The position numbers and the translations under genes were made by a program. From positions 124,001-188,000 of the forward strand of contig NZ_CP044532.1 in assembly GCF_026427775.1 (NCBI RefSeq): a DNA stretch of 64,000 nt, in the 5' to 3' direction. A model generated the notes under the pieces. It was given only the letters and a program-made list of their open reading frames with translations. It made no database searches and was not told where the DNA came from. Numbering within the stretch: the stretch's first letter is position 1; each line of letters begins with the position of its first letter. This document shows, piece by piece, positions 25,253-33,345 of the stretch. Source of the stretch: Arthrobacter sp. CDRTa11. Lineage in GTDB: Bacteria; Actinomycetota; Actinomycetes; Actinomycetales; Micrococcaceae.

Positions 25253-26437
25253 TTAGCGCCGCTTCCGTTTAGACCGCTGTTCCTCCTGCCGCTCCGACCT
25301 GGCCCGCTCCGCGGAACGCTGGGATGTCCCTCCGCCCACCACCTTTTGGTGCCACTCGCGCTGGTACGCCCGCGTGGCTGCGGCGTCCTTGCGGCGGGCA
25401 AGTGCCGCCAGTTCGCGCTGGAGTTTCAGGTAGTTGTTCCAGCGCCGGTCCTCAAGCGTGCCGTCGGCGAGGGCCTGCCGCACCGCGCAGCCGGGCTCCC
25501 GCTCATGGGCGCAGTCCGCAAACCGGCAGAGGCCGGCCAGCTCCTCCACGTCGCCGAACATCTGCTCCATTCCGTCGTCCGCGTCGAAAAGCCCAAACCC
25601 GCGGACGCCGGGAGTGTCCATCAGGACCGTGCCGTCCGCCAGTGGCACCAGCTCGCGGGAGGTGGTGGTGTGCTTGCCCCTGAAGTCGCCGGAGCGGACG
25701 GCGCCAGTGTCCTGGGCATTATGGCCCACCAGGGCGTTGATCAGAGTGGATTTGCCGGCGCCGGAAGGCCCCAGGAGAACCAGCGTGCTGCGCGCCGGCA
25801 GGCAGCCCAGCAGTTCGTCGATTCCGTCCCCGTGCTCGGCAGAGGTGGTGACCACCTCAACTCCCGCCGCCTGCAGGATGACCTGCCCGACGACGTCGTC
25901 CGCTACGTCCGCAAGGTCCGCTTTGGTGACAATCACCAGCGGAACGGCTCCCGAGTCCCACGCGGCAACCAGGGTGCGTTCGAGCCGGTTGTGGGTGAGC
26001 GGCCGGTCCACCGGGACCACCACGCCGATCACGTCCATGTTTGCGGCCAGCACCTGGGCGGCCGAGGAGGCCTCGAAGGCGCGCTTTCGGCTGAGTTCCG
26101 AGCGCCGGGGAAGGATCCCGACAATCTGCCGGTCACCGGCACGGTTGGGTCCGATCCACACCCAGTCGCCCGTGACCGGCACACCGGCATCGAGCGGGTA
26201 GGGCAGGTGCAGGAGTTCCGCGCCGACCGCCACCAGCACCAGGCTGCGGTCCACCCGGACCACACGGCCAGGCTCGCAGGCCGTGCTGCTGACCGAGGGC
26301 GGATGTTCGTTGAAGTGCCGTTCCACGGCGGGGTTAAAGCCGTACAGGCTGGGCCCGTTGTGGCCGGAAATGGGCCCGTTGTGGCCGGAGGTGGGTGCAA
26401 CAATGCTGTCCAGGCTGTTGCCTGAAGAATTTTTCAA
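25253..26437 (-). CDS. rsgA: Ribosome small-subunit-dependent GTPase A
   Basis: A 394-residue circularly permuted GTPase that helps 30S subunit maturation. In order: an N-terminal extension, an OB-fold region (GDWVWIGP), the permuted G4 (VTKADL), the P-loop GPSGAGKSTLINAL, G3 DTPGVRGFG, and a zinc site CRFADCAHEREPGC. A basic C-terminal tail (RSERQEEQRSKRKRR) fits rRNA binding. I chose TTG 26437, since GAGG lies seven bases upstream; no ATG lies between it and the conserved domain. The N-terminal extension carries two 7-residue repeats (SGHNGPI, SGHNGPS). A short threonine-rich peptide gene lies 83 bases upstream. Confidence 0.88.
   Translation of the reverse strand: MKNSSGNSLDSIVAPTSGHNGPISGHNGPSLYGFNPAVERHFNEHPPSVSSTACEPGRVVRVDRSLVLVAVGAELLHLPYPLDAGVPVTGDWVWIGPNRAGDRQIVGILPRRSELSRKRAFEASSAAQVLAANMDVIGVVVPVDRPLTHNRLERTLVAAWDSGAVPLVIVTKADLADVADDVVGQVILQAAGVEVVTTSAEHGDGIDELLGCLPARSTLVLLGPSGAGKSTLINALVGHNAQDTGAVRSGDFRGKHTTTSRELVPLADGTVLMDTPGVRGFGLFDADDGMEQMFGDVEELAGLCRFADCAHEREPGCAVRQALADGTLEDRRWNNYLKLQRELAALARRKDAAATRAYQREWHQKVVGGGTSQRSAERARSERQEEQRSKRKRR
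26350..26391. repeat. 21-bp tandem repeat inside rsgA
   Basis: Two 21-bp units (26350-26370 and 26371-26391) match at 19 of 21 positions or better. They encode SGHNGP repeats in frame, in the poorly conserved N-terminal extension. Confidence 0.8.
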
Positions 26438-26520
26438 TGTGATACCTCGGGGAAAAGTCCCCTGGCACCGGCCAGTCCCGGGCTTTGCCCAAGGGTGTTC
26501 TGGCGTGCGCGGGCAGTGCC

Positions 26521-26598
26521 CTACGCGGTGCGGCTGGAGACGGGGGTGGTTAAGGTGATGGTTGCAAAGCGCCCGGGGCGCACGGCAAGGACAGTCAT
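26521..26598 (-). CDS. Putative leader peptide upstream of rsgA
   Basis: A 25-codon reading frame starts at an ATG with a strong GGAGGTG site six bases upstream, and ends in TAG. The peptide begins MTVLAVRPGRF and continues ATITLTTPVSSRTA, rich in Thr, Val and Ile codons like amino-acid attenuator leaders. Its stop is 83 bases before the rsgA TTG start, and the spacer has GC-rich complementary segments (GGCAC near the peptide end and GTGCC before rsgA). It could be a translational attenuator. No homolog was checked, so this stays a prediction. Confidence 0.45.
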   Translation of the reverse strand: MTVLAVRPGRFATITLTTPVSSRTA

Positions 26599-26872
26599 CA
26601 AAAACACCTCCGCTCTCTCGTATGGTCCATCGAAGTGAAATACCGGACCGGTTCCCAACTTTAGCCTCCACCGGAGGGTTCCGCCAGAGCCGGCGTTCCA
26701 CGCTCCCATTCCAGGCCGGGCGGCCGCCGTCGGCCCTCCACTTTCCTGGATGAACTGGTGACCTCAGCCACTGAATATGGGACGATGGTTACCTGCTCCA
26801 GCAGTGGCGGCAATCGGCGCAACGATTCGAACGCCCGGCCGGGGGGCCGGCCTCAGCAACAAGGTACCCCTG

Positions 26873-27097
26873 ATGGAAGATCCACGACTGACAGCCCGAA
26901 GGCTTATTGAGCAGGATGCGCGGTACCTCCGGGATCTGTGGCTCAGCTACTGGTCCAACGGCGGTGAGGCACAACTGCTGGAGTTCGAGTCATACGTTCA
27001 CGGCGTATACGAGCGGAGCGAATCGGACCTGAAGATACTTTCCTGGGCCATCCACGACGTTCAACCATCGGGCAGACCGCCGGGGCGGCGCTACTGA
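26873..27097 (+). CDS. Hypothetical 74-residue protein
   Basis: A small soluble, acidic-aromatic protein (MEDPRLTARRLIEQDARYLRDLWLSYWSNGG, then an amphipathic C-terminal half). No known domain. The ATG at 26873 follows AAGGTACC; an upstream start at 26777 would add a low-complexity Gly/Arg segment and is less likely. It stands alone, 20 bases before the next small gene. Region 26599-26872 before it holds nothing recognised. Confidence 0.55.
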   Translation: MEDPRLTARRLIEQDARYLRDLWLSYWSNGGEAQLLEFESYVHGVYERSESDLKILSWAIHDVQPSGRPPGRRY

Positions 27098-27116
27098 CCC
27101 ATGATTAGCTGGGCGC

Positions 27117-27497
27117 ATGGAATTGACGTTCGTTCGCTATCAGGCAACTGCCCCCAACGCCCGTGGACGCTACCCGGGGATCTTCGCCCTGGCGAACGGT
27201 CTGGCAAAGGGCGGCAGGCTCAGAGATGATGACTGGGCTTCCTGGCGCACCGCGAACGATCACTACGACGCCGCCTACACAGACCCTTCGACAGTGGACG
27301 GATCCATCTACGACCCCCACATCAACCCGTCGGCGCAGTCCTGGTTCAAGGGCAGCGCCACACACCTGCTCGCTGGAGTGTCTTTTTACACGGATCTTCT
27401 GAGCCGGTATGACATTGGCTGGGAGGTGCTCCATTCCGCCAATCCAGGAAAAATCCTGTATGAAGACGACGTGCAGGTAGTTGTCGCACCGTATTGA
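27117..27497 (+). CDS. Hypothetical 126-residue protein
   Basis: A soluble protein with no recognised domain: MELTFVRYQATAPNARGRYPGIFALANGLAKGG, a central DDDWASWRTANDHYDAAYTDPS, and a C-terminal half with INPSAQSWFKGSATHL and EVLHSANPGKILYEDD. The many aromatic and Asp residues suggest a folded domain. Its base composition is visibly less GC-rich than its neighbours. It has no clear ribosome site (GGGCGC before ATG). Function unknown. Confidence 0.6.
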   Translation: MELTFVRYQATAPNARGRYPGIFALANGLAKGGRLRDDDWASWRTANDHYDAAYTDPSTVDGSIYDPHINPSAQSWFKGSATHLLAGVSFYTDLLSRYDIGWEVLHSANPGKILYEDDVQVVVAPY

Positions 27498-27564
27498 AGG
27501 ATGATGGATCAGCACCGTCATCAAAACAGTGCTTACGGCCATATCGTCCCGGGGGAATTCGAAT

Positions 27565-28248
27565 ATGAACAGAGCCAAAAGCAAGCTCCTGCCAGTTATT
27601 CTTCTCGTTTTCTATGCAGCAGTTTTGACTGGTTGTGGCCTGGTTCCGTTCGCCAAATCCAGCGACGGGGAATCCTCCTCCGTGATTAACGGCAACTCCC
27701 AGTTCACCGAAAAAGGCGTCGAGGAAATCAAGCGCAGCCTCAAAGCAGAATTTGACTTCACCACTGTGCCGCTGCCGATGTCGGCGCTAGGCTTCCCTGA
27801 CAAATCCGACGGTATTCTCATAGGAGTGGACCGGGGCAAGCTCATCACGGTTTCTATCACTACTCCGCGCGGGTTGGTGGAGATGAAAACGGACAAGATC
27901 CGAATCCGTCCTGACATTGATGGCACAGTGTCCCATCTGGATTTCTTTATCAACTACCCGGACGCGCAGGACGCCAATCCCGAAATCCGGCGGGCTGCCA
28001 ACGAACTCGGCTTTGTGATGATGGAGGGCTGGCCAGCCGTGGGCCCCGAGTTCAAGGACGGCTCCGGGAAAGAAGTGATTAACCCCGGATACGGCAATAA
28101 AACTGGCACGGTATTCTCCGTGGAAGTGTATTCGAACCGCACCACAGGCAGCAGGACTTTCATCTACTCAGCGTTGCTCCGAAAAGAGTTCTACACGCCG
28201 GAGGCTACCGAGAGCATTGCGGCTATGGGCAAGCGGCCGGGGAGGTAG
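27565..28248 (+). CDS. Putative lipoprotein of unknown function
   Basis: A 227-residue exported protein with lipobox LTGC (Cys24) after a basic and hydrophobic signal. The mature region has no recognised domain but has well-ordered features such as MSALGFPDKSDGILIGVDRGKLITVS and NELGFVMMEGWPAVGPEFKDGSG. The ATG 27565 is the start that gives a normal lipoprotein signal; GGGGGAATTC precedes it. GC content is lower than in the flanking catabolic genes. Function unknown. Confidence 0.65.
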   Translation: MNRAKSKLLPVILLVFYAAVLTGCGLVPFAKSSDGESSSVINGNSQFTEKGVEEIKRSLKAEFDFTTVPLPMSALGFPDKSDGILIGVDRGKLITVSITTPRGLVEMKTDKIRIRPDIDGTVSHLDFFINYPDAQDANPEIRRAANELGFVMMEGWPAVGPEFKDGSGKEVINPGYGNKTGTVFSVEVYSNRTTGSRTFIYSALLRKEFYTPEATESIAAMGKRPGR

Positions 28249-28316
28249 TCTGCGATTGGCAGCACCATCGCGTGGTGCCAGACCATGCACCCGTACGGGT
28301 GAACAGCGGAGGAAAA

Positions 28317-28718
28317 ATGGACGAAGGACGAATAAGCCTGCTGCAGGTTGCGCAGAGAGCCACCGACCTTCAACGTGCAGCCGGCTTCTACGCAGACCTT
28401 CTGGGCAGCCCACCCACAGCACTCTTTGAGCCTCCCGGCCTGCTGTTCTTCGATGTGGACGGTGTCAGGCTCCTGCTCGAAAAGGGCGCCCAATCCGCGG
28501 TGCTTTACCTCCGGGTGGCTGATGTCAGGGCCCAGGTGGAGCGCCTGAGGGGCCTGGGGGTGGAGATCGTGGCCGAGCCTCATGTCATCTTCAGCCATAC
28601 GGACAGCACCCTGGGCCCGGCCGGAACCGATGAGTGGCACGCTTTCATCCGTGACAGTGAAGGGAACACTGTTGGGCTGGTCAGCCACTTAACGCCCGAC
28701 GGCGGCACCCCGGCCTGA
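28317..28718 (+). CDS. VOC/glyoxalase superfamily protein
   Basis: A 133-residue single vicinal-oxygen-chelate domain: LQVAQRATDLQRAAGFYADLLGSPP at the N-terminus, FFDVDGVRLLLE in the middle, and FIRDSEGNTVGLVSH at the C-terminus. Such proteins bind metals and act as lyases, dioxygenases or antibiotic-binding proteins; the specific function is not predictable. The ATG has GGAGG eight bases upstream. Its 3' end overlaps the convergent oxidoreductase gene by 30 bases. Confidence 0.8.
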   Translation: MDEGRISLLQVAQRATDLQRAAGFYADLLGSPPTALFEPPGLLFFDVDGVRLLLEKGAQSAVLYLRVADVRAQVERLRGLGVEIVAEPHVIFSHTDSTLGPAGTDEWHAFIRDSEGNTVGLVSHLTPDGGTPA

Positions 28719-29717
28719 GTGCTCTATGTCAGGTGTGGCACTGGTGCCTGATATCTGCAAAACGACGCTTCCTTTCTTGCGTCCCGTATCGACAAAGCGA
28801 TGGGCCTTTACGACGTCGGCCAGTGCATAGGTGCGCTCGCTGACGGACCGAAAAAGCCCGGCTTCGGCCAGGTGGACGAGGTACTCGAGATCTTTGGCGG
28901 TGTACTGGACGTTGCCGGCGCTGACCAGCTTCCCGCTAATCCGGCTGTGCCACGACGACCAGATGATTCCCTTCAGATCGGCGACCACCAGCAGCAGCGA
29001 ACCGCCGGGCTTGACTGAGGCCTCCGCCCGCTCAAAAGGGGCGTTCCCCACACAGTCCATCACGGCGTCGTACTTGGTGGCCTCGGCGGTGAAATCAATC
29101 GTGGAGTAATCGATCACCCGGTCCGCCCCGAGCGAGGTAACAAGTTCCCGCCCGGCGTCACTGCAGACGGCGGTGACATGCGCGCCGGATTGTTTGGCGA
29201 GCTGCACCGCTGCCGTCCCCACAGCCCCGGACGCGCCGTTGATCAGGACTGTGTCGCCCGGCTTCAGTCCTGCGCGGTTGAGGAAAACGAGGGCTGTCAG
29301 TCCTCCGAAGACCGGGGTCACCGCCTCTTGGAAAGTCATGTTGGACGGCTTGGCCGCGATGGCAGCTTCAGCAGGGAGGCAGACGTACTCGGCGTGGCCG
29401 CCGAACCTGCTGCCCAGCATCGCAATCACCTCCGTACCCGGCCTGACTGATGTCACCCCCGCGCCCACAGCTTCAACAACGCCGGCAACATCCATGCCCA
29501 GGACGGCCCGGCGTGGTCTGAAGACGCCCAGGGCCAGCGCAGCAAACAAACCCAGCCCGCGCGGGACGTCGCGGCTGCGCGCGCGGCGGTCTGCGGCACT
29601 CACCGTGCTCGCATGGACTTTGATCAGCAGCTCCCCGCGCCTGGGTGACGGCGCAGGCACTTCTTGGACCCGGACCACGTCAGGCCCGTCAAAGCGGGAG
29701 TAGACGGCGGCCTTCAT
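28689..29717 (-). CDS. Zinc-independent MDR alcohol dehydrogenase/quinone oxidoreductase-like protein
   Basis: A 342-residue medium-chain reductase. It starts MKAAVYSRFDGPDVVRVQEVP, has a GMDVAGVVEAVG segment, the nucleotide motif GASGAVGTAAVQLAKQSGA, and GADRVIDYSTIDF; it lacks the catalytic zinc ligands of alcohol dehydrogenases. The ATG at 29717 overlaps the DUF2306 stop (ATGA), so both are in one operon facing a TetR gene. It likely reduces quinones or alpha,beta-unsaturated carbonyls with NADPH. The operon may be a stress or detoxification unit under TetR control. Confidence 0.85.
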   Translation of the reverse strand: MKAAVYSRFDGPDVVRVQEVPAPSPRRGELLIKVHASTVSAADRRARSRDVPRGLGLFAALALGVFRPRRAVLGMDVAGVVEAVGAGVTSVRPGTEVIAMLGSRFGGHAEYVCLPAEAAIAAKPSNMTFQEAVTPVFGGLTALVFLNRAGLKPGDTVLINGASGAVGTAAVQLAKQSGAHVTAVCSDAGRELVTSLGADRVIDYSTIDFTAEATKYDAVMDCVGNAPFERAEASVKPGGSLLLVVADLKGIIWSSWHSRISGKLVSAGNVQYTAKDLEYLVHLAEAGLFRSVSERTYALADVVKAHRFVDTGRKKGSVVLQISGTSATPDIEHSGRGAAVGR

Positions 29718-30364
29718 CGCGAAGCCCGCCGCTGGATGACGTACTCCGCCACCGCCACGTTGATCACCCACGCCGCCCCCATCAGCAGCGCCTTTGTCAG
29801 TACACTGGGCGGTCCAGCCAGGAGGATCCAAGGGCCGATCACCAGGGCCTGTGTACCCGCCGCGACGCCGATGGCGTAGCCGCGCGTCATCCATACGCTG
29901 TGCCCCACGTAGTCACGGCGCCGGACGGCCACCACTCCCAGGATGAGGCTGACCAGCATGGCCGAACCGAAAAGCAGCCGCAGCGGCACGTCCGTGTCGC
30001 CGTCGGGCAATGGGTAGAAGGCGGACATCCACAGGCCTGAGAGCGCGGCGAGCAGCCCGGCAGGTATAAGAATTCCGCCGGCCATGCGGTGCCAGCCCCG
30101 CCTGCCCCGAAGCGACGGGACGAACTGGAACGCCCCGAGGAAGCTGTACACAGTGACGCTGACAATATGGATCACCACGGGCACTGGCGAGGCAAAGAAG
30201 CGGGCGTTTTGCGGCGTGATGGCCGCGCCGCCGGTCAGCTCCGTAAGCCGTGCGGCCCCCGCGATGACCGGGATGAGACTGAGGAGAATCAGCCCGGCGG
30301 GAACGGGCCATTGTGGCCGTATGCGTTTTGCGGGCGGAGAGGCTGTGACTGTCAGCGGAGCCAT
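29714..30364 (-). CDS. DUF2306-like multi-span membrane protein
   Basis: A 216-residue protein with about six membrane helices and conserved-looking histidines (PVVIHIVSVTVYSFLGAFQF, RGWHRMAGG, YVGHSVWMTRGY), a pattern of the DUF2306 family and cytochrome b561-like membrane proteins. The ATG at 30364 follows AAAGGATAACG. It is the first gene of the unit with the MDR oxidoreductase and lies next to TetR operators. A redox role with the MDR enzyme is an inference. Confidence 0.75.
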   Translation of the reverse strand: MAPLTVTASPPAKRIRPQWPVPAGLILLSLIPVIAGAARLTELTGGAAITPQNARFFASPVPVVIHIVSVTVYSFLGAFQFVPSLRGRRGWHRMAGGILIPAGLLAALSGLWMSAFYPLPDGDTDVPLRLLFGSAMLVSLILGVVAVRRRDYVGHSVWMTRGYAIGVAAGTQALVIGPWILLAGPPSVLTKALLMGAAWVINVAVAEYVIQRRASR

Positions 30365-30385
30365 CGTTATCCTTTTGGGTTGGAG

Positions 30386-30435
30386 GTGTACGGTGTACAC
30401 CCTGCTGGCAGCAACGCTAGGTGTACGCAGTACAC
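30386..30435. promoter_or_regulatory. Twin TetR operators between divergent genes
   Basis: GTGTACGGTGTACAC (30386-30400) and GTGTACGCAGTACAC (30421-30435) are inverted repeats with identical arms GTGTAC/GTACAC and 3-base spacers, centres 35 bp apart. One lies near each divergent start, so the TetR product probably represses both directions. Confidence 0.7.
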
Positions 30436-30471
30436 TTGTCAAGGGAAAGCCGGTAAGGAAAGGTGTGCCAG

Positions 30472-31272
30472 ATGACTGAGCAGCTGGAAACGACGCGCCG
30501 CATTCCGCTGAACAGGGACCGAGTCCTGGGGGCCGCCGTCGTCCTGGCAGACGAAACGGGCATCAACTCACTGAGCATGCGAAGGCTCGCCCAGGAACTC
30601 GGTGTGGTGCCCATGGCGCTCTATAAGCACGTGGCCAACAAGGACGAGCTGTTCAACGGGATGGTGGACGCCGTCATTGCCGAGATCGGAGCGCCTGCCC
30701 CGGCTGCCGACTGGAAAGCCGGGGTGCGGGCGCGGGTCCTCGCCGCACGCCAGGCACTCCTGCGGCACCCTTGGGCGCGCCAGGTGATCGAGTCCCGCAC
30801 CACCAAGTCCCCTGCGGTGCTTGGGTATATGGACGATTTCATCGGGCTGTTCCTGGCCGGCGGATTCTCGGTTGACCTCACCCATCACGTGATGCACGCC
30901 CTGGGCAGCCGCATGTGGGGGTTCACGCAGGAGCTGTTCGACGACCAGGCGGGCCCCGCCGCCGAAAGCCCCGCCGCCGAAGGCGGAGCCACCGAAAGCA
31001 ATGAGGTCACCCCGGAGCATGCAGCGATGTTGCAGGAGATGGCCGCCCGGTATCCGAACATCCTGCAGGTGGCCATGGCTGCCGGGCATGAGGAGGACTC
31101 TGTGGTGGGCCGCGGCTGCGACGACCAGTTCGAATTCGAGTTTGCCCTTGATCTCCTGCTGGATGGATTTGAGCGGCTGCACGCCCAAAGCTGGACATCG
31201 CGGCGGGCAAACCCCTCCGGTCCGGGAGAGACGCACCCGGGGACGTTCTCAACTGTTAATCTTCTGGCGTAG
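30472..31272 (+). CDS. TetR family regulator with TetR_C domain
   Basis: A 266-residue regulator, longer than average. The helix-turn-helix covers about residues 15-60 (RDRVLGAAVVLADETGINSLSMRRLAQELGVVPMALYKHVANKDEL), with the ALYKHV motif of the tetracycline-repressor branch. An Ala/Glu-rich insertion (PAAESPAAEGGATES) interrupts the ligand domain. ATG 30472 has AAGGAAAGG upstream; GTG 30463 is an alternative. It likely controls itself and the divergent DUF2306-MDR operon through the GTGTAC palindromes. Confidence 0.85.
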   Translation: MTEQLETTRRIPLNRDRVLGAAVVLADETGINSLSMRRLAQELGVVPMALYKHVANKDELFNGMVDAVIAEIGAPAPAADWKAGVRARVLAARQALLRHPWARQVIESRTTKSPAVLGYMDDFIGLFLAGGFSVDLTHHVMHALGSRMWGFTQELFDDQAGPAAESPAAEGGATESNEVTPEHAAMLQEMAARYPNILQVAMAAGHEEDSVVGRGCDDQFEFEFALDLLLDGFERLHAQSWTSRRANPSGPGETHPGTFSTVNLLA

Positions 31273-31305
31273 CCCCGGGCTGCCGCTGTGTCAGAGGATG
31301 AATCC

Positions 31306-31920
31306 ATGGATGGAGACACGAAGACAGGCAGGCGCCGGAGGCTGATGGCGATCGCGGCGGCGGTAGCTGTGGCAGGGTTCGTTATCGGGCTGGTGGTGTT
31401 CAAACCCTGGCTATTGTTTGTGGATGTCCGCGTTGACGAACAGCTCCCCGCCGTAGCGGCACCAGCCGTAACGGAACCCACCGCCACTGCATCGGCCCCC
31501 GTGGCCTCTCCCCAGACTTCCGCTCTTTCAACCGGCCCAACTCCTGCCCCGCCAACTCCAGCGGGCCCGGTAGAAGTGGCGGCAGGCAAGCTGATCAGCC
31601 ACGAACACGGCACTACCGGGACCGTCAGAATCTTTCAGCAGCCCGACGGTTCACGGGTGCTGACCCTGGAGAACCTGGACACCTCAAACGGTCCTGATGT
31701 GCACGTGTGGCTGAGCGCTGCGGACGTGGTGGAGGGAACCGCTGGCTGGTATACCGCCGGATCCGCCGAACACTACGATCTCGGCCTGATCAAGGGAAAC
31801 CAGGGGAACCAGGTCTACGCCATCCCTGCGGACGTCGATCTCTCGAAATACAGGTCCGTTGACCTCTGGTGCGTCCAATTCAGCGTTTCCTTTGGGGCGG
31901 CACAACTAATTCATAACTGA
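31306..31920 (+). CDS. Membrane-anchored DM13 domain protein
   Basis: A 204-residue protein with an N-terminal membrane anchor (about residues 14-38), a Pro/Ala/Thr-rich linker (about 48-90) and a DM13 domain (about 95-204). DM13 features are GTVRIFQQPDGSRVLTLENLDTSNGPDVHVWLS, and the C-terminal VDLWCVQFSVSFGAAQL with the family's nearly invariant cysteine. DM13 domains are proposed to act in electron transfer or redox sensing outside the cell. ATG 31306 has AGAGGATG upstream and is preferred over GTG 31288. Confidence 0.8.
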   Translation: MDGDTKTGRRRRLMAIAAAVAVAGFVIGLVVFKPWLLFVDVRVDEQLPAVAAPAVTEPTATASAPVASPQTSALSTGPTPAPPTPAGPVEVAAGKLISHEHGTTGTVRIFQQPDGSRVLTLENLDTSNGPDVHVWLSAADVVEGTAGWYTAGSAEHYDLGLIKGNQGNQVYAIPADVDLSKYRSVDLWCVQFSVSFGAAQLIHN

Positions 31921-32024
31921 AATGCCGGATAACGGGCGCGCCGTGGGGGAGCGGTGCCATACTGGGCGTGCGGCACTTGGCGACTGGGCGTGCCGCACTT
32001 CGCGTTCGGGGGGACATTCGGAAA

Positions 32025-33176
32025 ATGGTTCTGGATACAGCGACGCTGAGGTTTGCCTTCGGGCTGATGGCGTTGGCGCTTGGAGTTTTGTTCTACTTCT
32101 CGGCGTACCGGACCACACGATCCCCGTACAGCGGCTGGTGGTGCCTGGCCCTGCTGTTTTTTCTCAGCGGTTCCGGCGCCTTCCTCCTCGACGGCACCCC
32201 GCACCAATGGTGGGCCAACCCGCTGGGAAACGTGCTGCTGGTCCACGGCGGGGTGGCTGTCTGGGCGGGGGCCCGTTCACTCCGGACGGTGCCGCCGCCC
32301 CGATGGGCCTTCACCGGACTTCCCCTGGTCACCCTGATTGCCTCCGCCCTGGACAATCCCGCCACCAATGTCTGGGCCGGCGGTCCCGTTTTCCTCGGCG
32401 CGATGGGGCTTTCGATCGGGCTGGGGTCCCGCGAGCTGTGGCGGCTGGAACCCGGGTACTCGCGGGTCAGGATCCCCATGGCCGCCGCGGCTGGTGCAGT
32501 CTCCATCTTCTACTTCTGCCGGCTGATTGCCTTCCTCCTCGACGGGCCTGGCGGGGACACCTTCGATACGTTTTTTGGCTCCGAGGTCACCACGCTGGTC
32601 ACCATGGTGATGCTGGTGGTGGTGTCCTTCAGCATGGCCGGGCTCAGCAGCGAGCAGCAGACCCGGGCGCTGCGAATGGTGGCCAGCAGGGATGACCTCA
32701 CCGGCCTCCTCAACCGCAAAGCGTTCCTGGACCTGGCCGCAGAGCAGATGGCGGACACTGCTGTCACCAAGCCATCGGGGGTCCTGATCCTTGCCGACCT
32801 AGACCACTTCAAGGCTGTTAACGACACGTACGGCCACGCCGCCGGGGACGAGGTCCTGCAGGCCTTCGCGCTGGCCTGCCAGGACACCATCCGCTCCACC
32901 GACCTGGCCGGACGATACGGCGGCGAGGAGTTTGTCCTCCTCATCCCGGGCGGAACCGCCGACCGCGCAGAAAGTGTGGCAGACGCGATCAGCTTTCGGC
33001 TGACCCAGGCGTCAAAGCCGGACGGGCCACAGATGCCCACGGTCAGTTATGGGATTGCCCTGTACGACGCCGAGACCCCCGGCCTGGAGGCGGTGATCGC
33101 CGCGGCCGATACTGCCCTTTATGCTGCCAAGTCATCGGGGCGGAACCGTACCGCGCGGAGCGACAGGGCTGGGTAG
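32025..33176 (+). CDS. Membrane-bound diguanylate cyclase (GGDEF)
   Basis: A 383-residue protein with about six to seven membrane helices (residues 1-205) followed by a GGDEF domain that makes cyclic di-GMP from two GTP. The domain shows DDLTGLLNRKAFLD, LADLDHFKAVNDTYGHAAGD and an active GGEEF motif at about 299-303. An RSTD sequence five residues before it matches the RxxD inhibitory site, so product feedback is expected. The signal sensed by the membrane part is unknown. ATG 32025 is chosen because the preceding bases contain a GGGGGGAC site and the first helix starts shortly after. Confidence 0.88.
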   Translation: MVLDTATLRFAFGLMALALGVLFYFSAYRTTRSPYSGWWCLALLFFLSGSGAFLLDGTPHQWWANPLGNVLLVHGGVAVWAGARSLRTVPPPRWAFTGLPLVTLIASALDNPATNVWAGGPVFLGAMGLSIGLGSRELWRLEPGYSRVRIPMAAAAGAVSIFYFCRLIAFLLDGPGGDTFDTFFGSEVTTLVTMVMLVVVSFSMAGLSSEQQTRALRMVASRDDLTGLLNRKAFLDLAAEQMADTAVTKPSGVLILADLDHFKAVNDTYGHAAGDEVLQAFALACQDTIRSTDLAGRYGGEEFVLLIPGGTADRAESVADAISFRLTQASKPDGPQMPTVSYGIALYDAETPGLEAVIAAADTALYAAKSSGRNRTARSDRAG

Positions 33177-33290
33177 CCCGTTCCCGCCCGGGGCTGCCCA
33201 GTTCGGAGGCATCCGTCCCACGAATACCTGCTATGCCAAAGGCGCTATTCCCCGATACCCCAAGCCTTGCCACAGTGAGGGAAGTCACTG

Positions 33291-33310
33291 CCCGCGTCCA
33301 GCGACGCGGG
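33291..33310 (+). promoter_or_regulatory. Hairpin in the leader of the MFS gene
   Basis: A perfect 8-bp stem CCCGCGTC/GACGCGGG with loop CAGC, 35 bases before the MFS start. It may end the cyclase message or shape the leader. The region 33177-33290 shows nothing else recognised. Confidence 0.4.
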
Positions 33311-33345
33311 CCCCTCCGTGACCATCATGAGGCGAAGGAAATTCA

